Counted from the first letter of the stretch, positions 1-9,215 are shown. The stretch is 11,392 nt of DNA from Trachelipus rathkii (GCA_015478945.1 JABUQX010065323.1:12501-23892), one strand, 5' to 3'. Notes: generated by a model from the sequence alone, not told the origin. A program made the numbers and translations.

Positions 1-337
1 ATATTTATCACAAACATAATGACTTGATTTTGTTTAAGAATAAAGTTATTCTGTTCCTTTATAGAAAGTTTTTTTCATGTTTTGATATATTAAGGAAAAT
101 TTACAAACGATTAAGTTAAAACAGTTTTATTTAGAACTTTTACTATAAAGTTTAAAACACTAAAACAAATCTTACAATCTTTAAAAGGAGCTCTAATGAA
201 AAGTTTACTTGATCCACTCTAGATGGGTTTATAAAGTTCGATTACAAAATAATAAAATATTGGATACAATAAAAACGAGACAAAATTTAATTTATTAGAC
301 GAATAATATACATATATACTACAATACAACTGTACAG

Positions 338-339
<2 letters not shown>
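1..339. other. AT-rich non-coding flank
   Basis: I see no reading frame, RNA gene or transposon signature here. The composition is very AT-rich, with short A and T runs. It lies downstream of the minus-strand gene that ends near position 990 and beyond the TA tract, and is best treated as intergenic or distal intronic DNA. Confidence 0.5.
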
Positions 340-378
<39 letters not shown>

Positions 379-417
379 ATGTAATTTTAGTTATAATAAA
401 TTTACCTTATAGATATG

Positions 418-448
<31 letters not shown>

Positions 449-610
449 TATATTAATATATATATATATATTTATAAGTAATATATATAATATATATATA
501 TTTATATATTATATAATATATATATAAATATATATATATATTAATAATATATATATAATATATAGTATAAGTATATATATATTATATATATATATAAATA
601 TATATATTCT
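340..610. repeat. (TA)n microsatellite, pure then degenerate
   Basis: A nearly pure TA run covers about 340-374. After a short non-repeat gap it continues as degenerate TA/ATT blocks at about 425-610. The sequence is self-complementary and would fold back on itself. No transposon sequence is visible next to it, unlike the TA tracts at 4903-5051 and 7475-7640. Confidence 0.9.
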
Positions 611-985
611 TTCCTATTCTTCTTATTTATTAACCTAAAATTTATTTCAACTTTTTAAATTTTATTTAAGCTATTTTCAATGAATTTAAACTTTAATTAT
701 TTCATTTTCTTTTCAGAGATCCAGATGACAAACTTTTTTCCATGCTGATATTATTATTATTATTTTTTTATTGATTTTTTTTTTGTTTATTTCAATTTTT
801 CAAGCTGAAACCTGATACTTTTAAATCCATCAAAATAAATTACTTCAATTACTAAACCAAAGCAAATTTCAAAAGGTAGTGTGTATTTAAATTCAAATTT
901 TAATTTATTTTATTTTTTTAAATTCATTTATTTTCAATGTCCTTATTATATTTCATTTTTGTACACCTTTTAATTAAACTTGATC
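611..985. other. AT-rich non-coding stretch downstream of the minus-strand gene
   Basis: No open frame of note on either strand. A pyrimidine tract ending in CAG at 711-716 on the plus strand looks like a splice acceptor, but the sequence after it soon hits stops in every frame, so I do not call an exon. The region lies 3' of the poly(A)-signal-like AATAAA of the minus-strand gene. Confidence 0.45.
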
Positions 986-991
986 TTTATT
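986..991 (-). terminator. Candidate poly(A) signal AATAAA
   Basis: On the minus strand an AATAAA hexamer overlaps the TAA that closes the last open segment of the gene (stop at 992-990). Its position just at the end of the coding remnant fits a polyadenylation signal. In DNA this AT-rich the hexamer is common by chance, so the support is mostly positional. Confidence 0.35.
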
Positions 992-1315
992 AATATTGCA
1001 ACATTCTTCTAATCCAGAGTACAAAAGAACGTGCAAAATCATTACCAGATTCACTATTTAAAATACTCTCATAGTGAAATAATGACTCTTTCAATTTAAT
1101 TTAAATAATTGTGATACTTTCATTCTTATAAAATTGTGCTAATACATTGAATAAAGAATGAAACTGACATTCCATGAACGAGAACAGTCTCAAATTGGTG
1201 GGATTACAACGTAATACATGTTCATGAAGCTCTTTACTTCTTGAACATCGCTGGTTTCAATGTTATCCTCTAAGATTTATCTATAAACTCGAATCTTCCT
1301 TTTAAAATATTAATT
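990..1315 (-). pseudogene. 3' exon of unrecognised spliced gene, with frame breaks
   Basis: Downstream exon of the minus-strand gene. It begins right after a strong acceptor (a T-rich tract ending in AG at 1317-1316). Spliced to the upstream exon, the frame continues as RINILKGRFEFIDKS and then meets a stop. A one-base shift opens a segment with EDNIETSDVQEVKSFMN, and a second shift opens LRLFSFMECQFHSLFN and on to YKNESITII. After one in-frame TAA it continues through KESLFHYESIL and ends near RSFVLWIRRMLQY, stop at 992-990. The codon content and amphipathic helix-like composition look protein-coding across all the segments, which argues for a real exon that has decayed or carries sequencing indels. 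Family not identified. Confidence 0.5.
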
Positions 1316-1443
1316 CTAAAAAAAAGAAATTTATTTAATACATAGTAAAAAAAGATGGATTTCAATTATTTATTCCGATTTTAACGTTAAATAGCAAATT
1401 TATAAAATACTCTTTCACACTAATACGTTGAATTAACTACTAC
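1316..1443 (-). other. Spliceosomal intron, 128 nt, GT..AG
   Basis: The donor is AGAG|GTAGTA with GT at 1443-1442. The acceptor is a C/T-rich tract with eight consecutive T followed by AG at 1317-1316. Removing these 128 nt joins codon AG|A and keeps the frame open: DYLER continues into INILKGRFEF. Without splicing, the stop TAG at 1442-1440 would end the protein. Frame continuity together with both consensus borders makes this the best-supported intron in the window. Confidence 0.7.
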
Positions 1444-2658
1444 CTCTCTAAGTAATCACGATTTGAACCCACCCTCTCTTGATCACTCTCGGGTAATAAC
1501 CCAAAATATTCTATTAATATTCTACAATCAATTCCCTTTGGATAATCACGCTGATATGACCTAAATATAGTATACATTATTTCTTCAATTTCTTGTGAAT
1601 TTAAATAAATTTTCAACTTCTTGAAAATATATACGAGATAATTGTGCCACCTATAATTATAATTTTTAATTATATTCTCCAGGATTACATACGTGATATC
1701 TTTTAAAAGGCTGCTTAATTCATTCTTTTGGATTTGAAAAAGTAAATACATGCAAATATTAATTTTAAATGGGGAAGAAAATGTAAGTTTAAGTGCATCA
1801 CTTAACGTATTATCTTTCCCTGACATTTTTGATATATGATTAGTCCACAAATGTTGAACAGCTGATTCATTGTTGTCTTCGATAGCTTTTAGAAAAATAA
1901 TTTGCAATGCAAAATCAATTGGTAAATCTGCGCGGCTCCATGTACTGCCAGATTGTAAATAAAAGCTACTAGCTTCTGTCACTAACCTACGCTTACCACG
2001 AATTTGCCACATCCAGTAATATAGAGAATAATCTGTAATGAACTTTGTGCTAGAAGCAAAATATTTTTTCTCCTCACTTTTAACCGCACGATATAATTTC
2101 ATAATGGTACGTTTACCTATAAAGTAGTGGCATGCTACTTCAAATTTTGAACTGAGTGATTGAGATGGCTCCTTCAAAATTCGAAGAATGGTTTTTTTCA
2201 AATTAATGGTTGCTTGATATGTGAAAGTTAAATTTTTAAGATATAGATTTACAGGTATAGTTCCATATAAAACTCCTTTAACAAGAAAGTCGAATATATG
2301 CATTAACACAATGAATTTGATCTTTTTCTGATATTAACAGAAACATATCTGCGTATTCTAATTTTAAAGTACTGCATTCGTTGTACTTTTTTACAACTTT
2401 TGATTCTAATTCTTTCATTTTTATAATATCGCTAGCAGTAAGGTCTTTTGGATCTTCAAGAGAATGTATCGTTTCCGTAATTGCTTTCACTATTTCAGAA
2501 CCTTTAATAACATCAGAAATCAACAATAAAGGTTGATAATAGGTTGAAATAGGCTCTTTGTCGAAGATTCGCTTAAAACGTTCAAAAAAATTTTCCTTCT
2601 TGTACATCACGATATTTTGAGATAAATCATACTTAATATCTTTAAATTTTCTCTCCAT
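1444..2658 (-). pseudogene. 5' coding exon of an unrecognised helical-repeat-like protein, one frameshift
   Basis: Two overlapping minus-strand frames make up this exon. The first starts at ATG 2658-2656 and runs to about 2315 (near EKDQIHC), with its own stop at 2278. The second takes over at about 2309 (LMHIFDFLVKGVLYG) and runs to the intron donor at 1444. A single-base shift at about 2300-2330 joins them into roughly 400 residues. The product is lysine-, glutamate- and leucine-rich and almost wholly helical in appearance. It has recurring segments such as EVACHYFIGKRTI followed by LYYWMWQIRGK, which from memory recall ankyrin-like helical repeat proteins often left as hypothetical in arthropod genomes. 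I see no catalytic motif, signal peptide or membrane segment. The ATG at 2658 has an in-frame TAA two codons upstream, so it is a plausible start, but an acceptor-like site at 2701-2700 also allows an upstream exon. Function unknown. Confidence 0.6.
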
Positions 2659-2717
2659 ATTTTATTGAAGGTATTAAAAATTTCTGAAAGTTCATCAATC
2701 TGAAGAAAAAGTGCAAA
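2659..2717 (-). other. Splice-acceptor-like site and possible exon start
   Basis: On the minus strand a pyrimidine tract CTTTTTCTTCAG ends at 2700. The next bases are open in a frame (IDELSEIFNTFNKIWREN) that differs by one shift from the ATG frame at 2658. If it is used, the gene has a further upstream exon and the AAT array would be intronic. If not, this is simply 5' untranslated sequence. No partner donor can be pointed to. Confidence 0.35.
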
Positions 2718-4510
<1,793 letters not shown>

Positions 4511-4541
4511 AGTTACAAAAATACTTAATAAATATTATTCA

Positions 4542-4790
4542 TTAAGTTAGTATTTCTATTGTGTCAATGAATTTTTCGAAATCTCTACCATTTTTCCATA
4601 TAATATATATCTTATAGGTAAATTTACTTTGACTTATAATTACATTCAGCCTGGTTTGTGATGTATTTCTCAAGTAAGTTTTAATTCTTCTTATGGTGGA
4701 AAAGGTCCTCTCGGGTGTTGCAGTTAATACAGGTATTATTATTAGGTAAAGCTGTAGACAGCGACCCACACATTTTGACACCGAAATTTT
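4542..4790 (-). mobile_element. hAT transposase C-terminal fragment
   Basis: The minus-strand frame (79 codons from an internal ATG at 4781) has the signature of the hAT transposase dimerisation domain: a hydrophobic stretch, then TATPERTFSTIRRIKTYLR, then an SQTRLN-like element. These residues form the C-terminal helices through which hAT transposases assemble. Only this domain remains; the upstream catalytic part, terminal inverted repeats and target duplications are not visible. It ends at a stop at 4542-4544, next to the AAT array. Many host genes carry domesticated hAT dimerisation domains, but the short isolated fragment among repeats fits a dead transposon better. Confidence 0.8.
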
Positions 4791-4902
4791 CTGTTAAAAT
4801 ATTGTCGGAAAAGAGCAGTGCGTGACTCGCGTTGACCAGTGACTGACTCGAGTTGTGAATGAGTGAGTCGTTTTATAAATAATGACTAAAAAGAGCATTT
4901 GA
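4791..4902. other. Short non-repeat spacer
   Basis: Relatively GC-richer for this window, with several TGACT/GAGTGA-type words that can form a short imperfect hairpin at about 4841-4872. No coding frame. It probably belongs to the flank or body of the hAT relic. Confidence 0.3.
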
Positions 4903-5015
4903 GTATATATATATATATATATATATATTAACATTTTATATATAATACATAAAATCATATCTTATATATATATATTAATATAATAATATATATTAATATA
5001 CTGATATATTCATTA

Positions 5016-5051
<36 letters not shown>
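4903..5051. repeat. (TA)n tract bordering the first PLE pair
   Basis: A TA-rich block (pure at about 4905-4929 and 5022-5047, degenerate between). It directly abuts the outer end of the minus-strand PLE copy. A similar tract follows the outer end of the plus-strand copy after about 45 bases, so both tails of pair 1 run towards TA repeats. Confidence 0.9.
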
Positions 5052-5054
<3 letters not shown>

Positions 5055-5180
5055 TAAAGCCTTGATTGTTTAAAATCACTTTAATATAAAAATTTGTTAT
5101 AATATACACTAGAATCACCATAATGAAAAAAATCACAAAACTAATAAAAATGAACAAATAAATTGGCTTTATTTTCGAGT

Positions 5181-5212
5181 TTTCGTTCCGAGGAAATAGG
5201 AACCTTATCAAG
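5181..5212 (-). ncRNA. Hammerhead-like hairpin, left copy of family 1
   Basis: Minus strand: TGATAAG, then a 5-bp stem GTTCC/GGAAC around a 9-base loop, then GAAA directly after the stem. The order CUGANGA - stem II - GAAA is the hammerhead ribozyme core, and hammerheads are known in PLE terminal regions. Here the first part is TTGATAA rather than CTGANGA, so the core is altered. I see no clear cleavage triplet with flanking stems. A relic or a related structural element is likelier than an active ribozyme. Confidence 0.35.
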
Positions 5213-5337
5213 AATATACGATGGTGGTAAAGGAGTCAAAACTTTTGCGAAATGATCCTAGATTTTTGATTATTTTTTTCTAGTTGTTATTAAGGAATTT
5301 AAGAACGCTGAGGTATTCAGTGCTGCATTCGAAAATG

Positions 5338-5640
5338 GTGTTGCCATAAATTGTATCACACGGGAAGGCGGTGGTGACAGTTTGGAATGTTCTCATACAA
5401 TAAATTTGCTATTTTCCCTGTAGTTATGATTATTTGACATGTGCTATTGCTGATTATTGTGAGATGTTTTAACAGTGGTGGTTTTGTGTAGGAGCGGTGA
5501 CTGGTAGGGGGAGTTTTGATTGTCGTTGCGGAGGTCATAAGTGTGTTGGTATTTTCGTCTGTAAGATTGTTGGTTTCTCCTATTATAGGAACCGAGTCGG
5601 CAAGTACCACAGGGTACCGCTGGTACACTTAATGTTCAGA
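5338..5640 (-). pseudogene. GIY-YIG endonuclease remnant, family 1 left copy
   Basis: The minus-strand reading contains IIGETNNLTDENTNT, the counterpart of VYIGETNNLTRRKYQHT in the right copy, with the YIG tyrosine changed to Ile and frame slips on both sides. The CxxC pair before it is disrupted. Around the expected catalytic Glu the right copy reads KIAESYCIK, while here the frame reads KIANLLYE, so that Glu is lost. A dead EN domain. Confidence 0.75.
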
Positions 5641-6049
5641 GGGAGTGAGAGTTTGGGGAGGCGACCAGGATTTTTTCTTTGAGTTGGAGTTATTGGAAGG
5701 TACAAAGTATGTTGGGAGGAGTTTTCTTTTTATCTTTGGTGGTTGGAAATGTGGATGGAAATGGGGAGAAAAGTTGAGGAGGGGTGGGAGTTCATTCGTT
5801 TGGGGGTGTTATTGGTAAATTGAGTTTAGGCGTTTTTGTAAGCAAGATGAAGTATGTGTTTGGGGTATAGATTTGAATAAAACGTGGATGCGAAGCGAAG
5901 TTGAGTTCATGTTGCAAAAGGGGAGGTGAACAGATTTTGGGCTCTTAAGTTTAAGAATGAAAGGATAGCTAGTTTTTGGTGTTTAGAGTGGGCTGGGGGA
6001 CGCGGTATCGGAGATACTCTTCATTCGAACAATATATAAACTCAAAATG

Positions 6050-6263
6050 ACATCACCTTACAAATATCCTTTCCCCATGCTCAAACAATTAATCCACCTT
6101 ACACTCGATCCCAAACTTTTTTTCAAATTTAATCACTCGTTCTTAAACAATCTTTCCGGAGCTGCAGTATAGGTCCCTTTATCTCCCACTCTAAGTAACA
6201 TCTATATGGAAATTTTAGGATATTTTCACATCCTCTCCCATCCCTCCCTCCATCAATCCCCAT
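6050..6263 (+). pseudogene. PLE RT fragment with motif B, family 1 right copy
   Basis: A single frame reads PMLKQLIHLTLDPKLFF, then FKFNHSFLNNLSGAAV, an in-frame TAG at 6170-6172 where the family normally has Met-Gly, then PLSPTLSNIYMEIL. This is the characteristic RT block of PLEs: a hydrophobic strand, a Gly-containing turn, and the SPLSP loop that contacts the template. The frame closes with TGA at 6263-6265 and the catalytic box follows one base out of frame. Confidence 0.8.
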
Positions 6264-6298
6264 GACTGTAAATATGTCGACGACATATTTACAGTCAT
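6262..6298. repeat. Perfect 37-nt palindrome over the RT catalytic box
   Basis: An 18-base arm (6262-6279) and its exact reverse complement (6281-6298) surround a single A at 6280. The plus strand reads CKYVDDIFTV across it and the minus strand reads almost the same peptide (CKYVVDIFTV). It could extrude a long stable hairpin. It does not lie on the axis of the large inverted repeat and so is not the junction of the two copies. Confidence 0.95.
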
Positions 6299-6354
6299 CC
6301 CTAAAACAATAGACCCACTTCATATCCTCAACATATCAACAATATACACCCTGA
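6264..6354 (+). pseudogene. PLE RT fragment with YVDD catalytic box
   Basis: The frame reads DCKYVDDIFTVIPKTID. YVDD (6273-6284) is RT motif C, whose aspartates bind the catalytic metal ions. The box is intact in this copy, but the segments before and after it are in other frames (the frame changes at about 6263 and about 6355), so no functional RT can be made. Confidence 0.82.
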
Positions 6355-6749
6355 ATTCAATTTACTATAGAAACCCCCCAAAACAATACACTCCCTTTTT
6401 TAGACACCCTCATACACACCAATCTTGCCCATCATCTACACTTCAGCGTATACAGAAAACCCACCTCTCAACCATGCCACATTCACTGGTTTTCTGCCCA
6501 CTCTAAACACACCAAAATAGCTACCCTTTCTTCTTTATACTTAAGAGCCCTAAAATTCTGTTCACCCCCCTTTTTGAACATTGAACTTAACTTCCTTCGC
6601 ACTACGTTCACCAAATTGCTATATCCAAACACATACTCCATCTTGCTTACAAAAAAGCTAAACTCAATTTTTACAATAACACCCCCAAACAAACCCCCAC
6701 TACAACTTTTCTCCCCATTCCCACATTCCAACCACAAAGATAAAAAAAA
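6355..6749 (+). pseudogene. PLE RT thumb and linker fragment, family 1 right copy
   Basis: One open frame from 6355 covers NNTLPFLDTLIHTN and then FSVYRKPTS, the PLE hallmark region after motif C. It goes on through HIHWFSAHSKHT, YLRALKFC and FTKLLYPNT (thumb helices) and the linker FSPFPHSNHKDKKNS. It should pass directly into the EN frame, but a run of eight A at 6742-6749 shifts it by one base; the homologous A-rich stretch in the left copy is interrupted by a G. Confidence 0.8.
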
Positions 6750-7178
6750 CTCCTCCCTAACATTACTCTTGTACCTTCCAATAACCTCCCACTCAAAAAA
6801 ATCCTGCGCCCTCCCAAACCTCTCACTCCCTCTGAACAAGTTGTGTACAGGGTACCCTGTGGTAACTGCGACTCTGTTTATATAGGAGAAACCAACAATC
6901 TTACAAGACGGAAATACCAACACACTTATGACCTCCGTACCGACAATCAAAACTCCCCCCTAACAGTCCACCGCTCTACACAAAACCACCATGTAAACAT
7001 CTCACAAATATCAGCAATAGCACATATCAATAATCATAACTACAGGAAAATAGCAGAATCTTATTGTATAAAGAACATTCCAAACTTCAACCGCCTTCCC
7101 GGTGATACAATTATTGACACCATTTTGAACGCAGCACTGAATACCTCATCGTTCTTCCATTCCTTAATAACCAACTAG
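6744..7178 (+). CDS. PLE GIY-YIG endonuclease domain, family 1 right copy (intact domain)
   Basis: The best-preserved domain in the window: 144 open codons after a TAA at 6741-6743, stopping at 7176-7178. It nicks target DNA for the retroelement's insertion. Order: linker NITLVPSNN and LKKILRPPKPLTPSEQ; then VVYRV, a CGNC zinc-type pair (6858-6869), VYIGET with the YIG at 6879-6887, and NLTRRKYQHT supplying the conserved Arg and His. The catalytic Glu is in RKIAESYCIK (GAA 7056-7058). All key GIY-YIG residues are present although the RT upstream is broken. There is no start codon of its own in context; it is the C-terminal part of a former polyprotein. Confidence 0.85.
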   Translation, partial: KKLLPNITLVPSNNLPLKKILRPPKPLTPSEQVVYRVPCGNCDSVYIGETNNLTRRKYQHTYDLRTDNQNSPLTVHRSTQNHHVNISQISAIAHINNHNYRKIAESYCIKNIPNFNRLPGDTIIDTILNAALNTSSFFHSLITN

Positions 7179-7241
7179 AAAAATAATCATCATCAGGATC
7201 TTCGCAAAAGTTTTGACTCCTTTACCACCATCGCATCTTCT

Positions 7242-7272
7242 TGATAAGGTTCCTATTTCCTCGGGAACGAAA
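7242..7272 (+). ncRNA. Hammerhead-like hairpin, right copy of family 1
   Basis: Plus strand: TGATAAG (7242-7248), stem GTTCC/GGAAC (7249-7253 with 7264-7268), then GAAA (7269-7272). This is the same structure as in the left copy, with one extra loop base, so the stem and GAAA have been kept in both copies. It resembles the hammerhead core with its first box altered (TTGATAA in place of CTGANGA). Confidence 0.35.
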
Positions 7273-7431
7273 GCTCGAAAATAAAGCAATTTATTTGTTC
7301 ATTTTATTTGTTTTGTGATTTTTTCATTATTGTGATTTTTTATTTTTCCCCCCATTATTGTGATTTCTTTAGTGTATATTTAATAAAAACTTTATTTTAA
7401 AGTGTTTCATAGCAATCAAGGGCTTTATAAC

Positions 7432-7474
7432 AATAAATAATAACAAAGCAGTCATAGCTTTAACTATAGCTATA
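7432..7474. other. Flank between PLE tail and TA tract
   Basis: After the last base shared with the left copy the right tail continues for about 40 bases, with a small AGCTATAGTTAAAGCT-like inverted repeat, before the TA array begins. Either element sequence lost from the left copy or host DNA. Confidence 0.3.
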
Positions 7475-7515
<41 letters not shown>

Positions 7516-7557
7516 ATAATATATATAATATATATATAAATATATTATATATATATA

Positions 7558-7588
<31 letters not shown>

Positions 7589-7640
7589 ATTATATTATAT
7601 AATAATATATACTATATATATATATATATATTATATATCG
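7475..7640. repeat. (TA)n tract between the two PLE pairs
   Basis: Nearly pure TA at about 7480-7510 and 7548-7590, with ATT interruptions elsewhere. It directly abuts the outer end of the minus-strand copy of family 2 (CCGATATATAA on that strand). It separates two unrelated PLE pairs and may be the original insertion target. Confidence 0.9.
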
Positions 7641-7649
7641 GCAATATGA

Positions 7650-8127
7650 TGTTGTTTCTTGGGAACCTAGTCTTAATAATAAAGAGGAAGACGAACAAAA
7701 ATGGAGAAAACTCCTTATTTATAAAATCCGGACGTTTCGGGTATTACTCCACCCATCTTCAGCAAAAAATTTACTCTAACTCTAGAAATATTAACCATTC
7801 ACAATTAAAGATTAAAATTAAAAAATGAAAAATATATATAATATATTAATATTAATAACACCATAAAAAAGAAGTTACATTAAAAAATGGGAAGCAAAGC
7901 ACATAGTGGACATTCAAAACACGTTCACATGTCTACAAGAGACGCTGACAAGACACCAAAAAACATGCACATGACAAAATCTGAGTAAATTTTGTAGCGT
8001 ACTAAATTACGAAATTTTAATATTGAAAAATTACAGAATGCATATATATATATAGTTAGTTGGTTAAAACAAAATAATTATTGTTTTAAACAGTATGTTT
8101 TATAGTGTTAAACAATAACCTAAAAAA
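7650..8127 (-). other. Family 2 non-coding tail, left copy
   Basis: A non-coding block matching 11000-11392 of the right copy. It contains the shared words TAGTACGCTACAAAATTTACTCAGATT and GTGCTTTGCTTCCC on the minus strand, the hammerhead-like hairpin at 7734-7762, and an outer portion (7641-7720) whose partner lies beyond the window. A stretch at 7905-7966 does not match the right copy although both sides do. Confidence 0.75.
7734..7762 (-). ncRNA. Hammerhead-like hairpin, left copy of family 2
   Basis: Minus strand: CTGAAGA (7762-7756), one U, stem GGGU/ACCC around an 8-base loop, then GAAAC (7738-7734) and GTCC. CTGANGA - stem II - GAAA is the hammerhead core, and PLEs are known hosts of hammerheads. 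The extra U between the first box and the stem is unusual, and I cannot find a convincing cleavage triplet closed by stems I and III, so activity is doubtful. Confidence 0.42.
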
Positions 8128-8162
8128 TAATAATAATAATAATAATTAATATAATAATGAAT

Positions 8163-8194
<32 letters not shown>

Positions 8195-8370
8195 ATATAA
8201 TAATAATAATAAATAATAATATAATAATAATAATAATAATATAATATAATAATAATAATAATAATAATATAATAATAATAATCATAAAATAATAATAAAT
8301 AGCTTAATGATTGTAAATTAACAAATTTTGACAATAACAATCAAAATAAAATGAAAATTACCAAACATTA

Positions 8371-8462
<92 letters not shown>

Positions 8463-8551
8463 CTAACTAAATATATAATAATAATAATAAGAGATAATAA
8501 TAATAGTAATAAATAATAAATAATATAATTAATAATAATAATAATAATATA
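8128..8551. repeat. AAT microsatellites inside PLE family 2, left copy
   Basis: Two AAT blocks (about 8128-8300 and 8371-8551) flank a non-repeat spacer of about 70 bases. They lie between the EN coding end and the conserved tail. The right copy has TTA repeats at the same place (10663-10996), so the repeat belongs to the element and not to the insertion site. Confidence 0.9.
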
Positions 8552-8569
8552 TATATAATATAATTAACT

Positions 8570-8953
8570 TCAGGTTACAAATGATATGAAAATTAACAAG
8601 TTTTGAATTCAATGGTGGAGACAATATTAATGTAAAAAAGCTGGATAGAGGATTGGTCTTTACTTAATTCTGGTTTCAAATGATAAATATATATAAACTT
8701 TCCAGGATCTTTCTATCAAGAGAGTCACTTGCTGAGGCCAGGATTTCGAAACTGTCTCGTGAGATTGAGTGACCAATTTCCAAGCTATGAGATCGTATAG
8801 ACGAATGTTCTGGCGTGGTCAATGGCAAAATTAGTTCTGTATGACAAACCCAAATGCTTTGAAACCCTTAAATGAAGTTGTAGACCTTTTTGGCCTACGT
8901 AACGGACATTGCAATCCGTACACGTATACATGTAAACTATAGAGGATCTCAAT
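8570..8953 (-). pseudogene. GIY-YIG endonuclease domain, family 2 left copy
   Basis: Minus strand: SSIVYMYTCTDCNVRYVGQ, with the two zinc-type cysteines at 8931-8929 and 8923-8921 and the YVG at 8901-8893. It continues as HLRVSKHLGLSYRTN, the basic/histidine segment typical of PLE ENs. After a frame slip comes HSISRDSFEILASASDSL and RKILESLYI, which carries the catalytic Glu (GAA, 8702-8700), and, after another slip, a HLKPELSKDQSS-type end. The domain stops at about 8595. All active-site residues are recognisable but the frame is broken at least twice. Confidence 0.82.
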
Positions 8954-9215
8954 CTGTGGGGGAATAATGTCTTTAAGCCTGAAAAAGTTGGAAATTTTTA
9001 CACTATTAGTTGGGATAAAGATAAATTCAGTTGATGGAAATGTTCGGTGCAACGTGGGGCTTAATAGATTTGTCAGCTTCGCAGTATAGTGACCAATAAA
9101 TGGAATTTTTAAATAAACTCTTTGTTTGGGGACATCGATGAAAGGCTGTTTCGGACGAAATTTATTTTCAAGAAATCTATATACTATTTTTGAAAATATA
9201 TTAGAAAGGGAATAA
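8954..9215 (-). pseudogene. PLE RT-EN linker region, family 2 left copy
   Basis: One open minus-strand frame: IVYRFLENKFRPKQ, then PFIDVPKQRVYLKIPFIG, HRTFPSTEFIFIPTN and FFRLKDIIPPQ. This is the conserved connection between the RT thumb and the EN in PLEs (a K.P..G....LR..F..T.......L..KD.IP-like pattern). A shift at about 8953 separates it from the EN frame. An internal ATG at 9052 is not a real start. Confidence 0.75.

Larger units (their letters stand above)
5052..6001 (-). mobile_element. PLE family 1, left copy (minus), 5'-truncated
   Basis: Read on the minus strand, this copy starts in the RT thumb/linker region (matching the right copy from its CCCACTCTAAACAC block), continues through the EN, and ends with a non-coding tail of about 250 bases that runs into TA repeats. 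It lacks RT motifs A to C entirely. The coding region is broken by several shifts. The direct partner is the plus-strand copy at 6028-7431. Inner edge placed by eye at about 6000; the 26 bases at 6002-6027 match neither copy. Confidence 0.8.
5052..7431. repeat. Inverted-repeat pair 1: two head-to-head PLE copies
   Basis: The left arm (about 5052-5998) is the reverse complement, with many substitutions and small indels, of the right arm (about 6496-7431). Matching landmarks are the tail ending CAATCAAGG(G)CTTTATAA, the hairpin with GAAA, the block with CAAAAGTTTTGACTCC, the EN coding region and the thumb coding region. The centre (about 6000-6495) is not duplicated: it holds the extra RT portion of the right copy. 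Head-to-head joined truncated copies are a known habit of PLEs. Confidence 0.85.
6028..7431 (+). mobile_element. PLE family 1, right copy (plus), 5'-truncated
   Basis: The longer copy of family 1. It begins inside the RT, upstream of motif B, and passes through motif B, the YVDD box, thumb, linker and GIY-YIG EN (stop 7176-7178), then a tail of about 250 bases with a hammerhead-like hairpin and an end near GGGCTTTATAA. Upstream RT motifs and the N-terminal region are missing. At least three frame changes and one in-frame stop make it inactive. The CxxC before the YIG motif matches the zinc-binding pair described for EN-bearing PLEs. Confidence 0.88.

Noticed and set aside
701..780. Plus-strand splice-acceptor-like tract ending at 716
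   Set aside because: No open frame or donor follows; such tracts are frequent in T-rich DNA.
4801..4872. Cluster of TGACT/GAGTGA words resembling AP-1-type sites or a hairpin
   Set aside because: No full consensus site, and the stem is short with a mismatch.
4993..5211. Minus-strand frame with a membrane-like hydrophobic stretch
   Set aside because: Lies in the non-coding PLE tail and TA repeat; the homologous tail of the right copy does not keep a matching frame.
6483..6950. Minus-strand 155-codon frame
   Set aside because: Antisense of the plus-strand RT thumb and EN, whose motifs are recognisable.
7646..7828. Plus-strand 60-codon frame starting MMLFLGN
   Set aside because: Antisense to the non-coding PLE tail and hairpin; no homologous frame can be checked in the right copy, and no protein motif is present.
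8146..8340. Minus-strand frame rich in Tyr and Ile
   Set aside because: Lies in the AAT microsatellite of the family 2 left copy.
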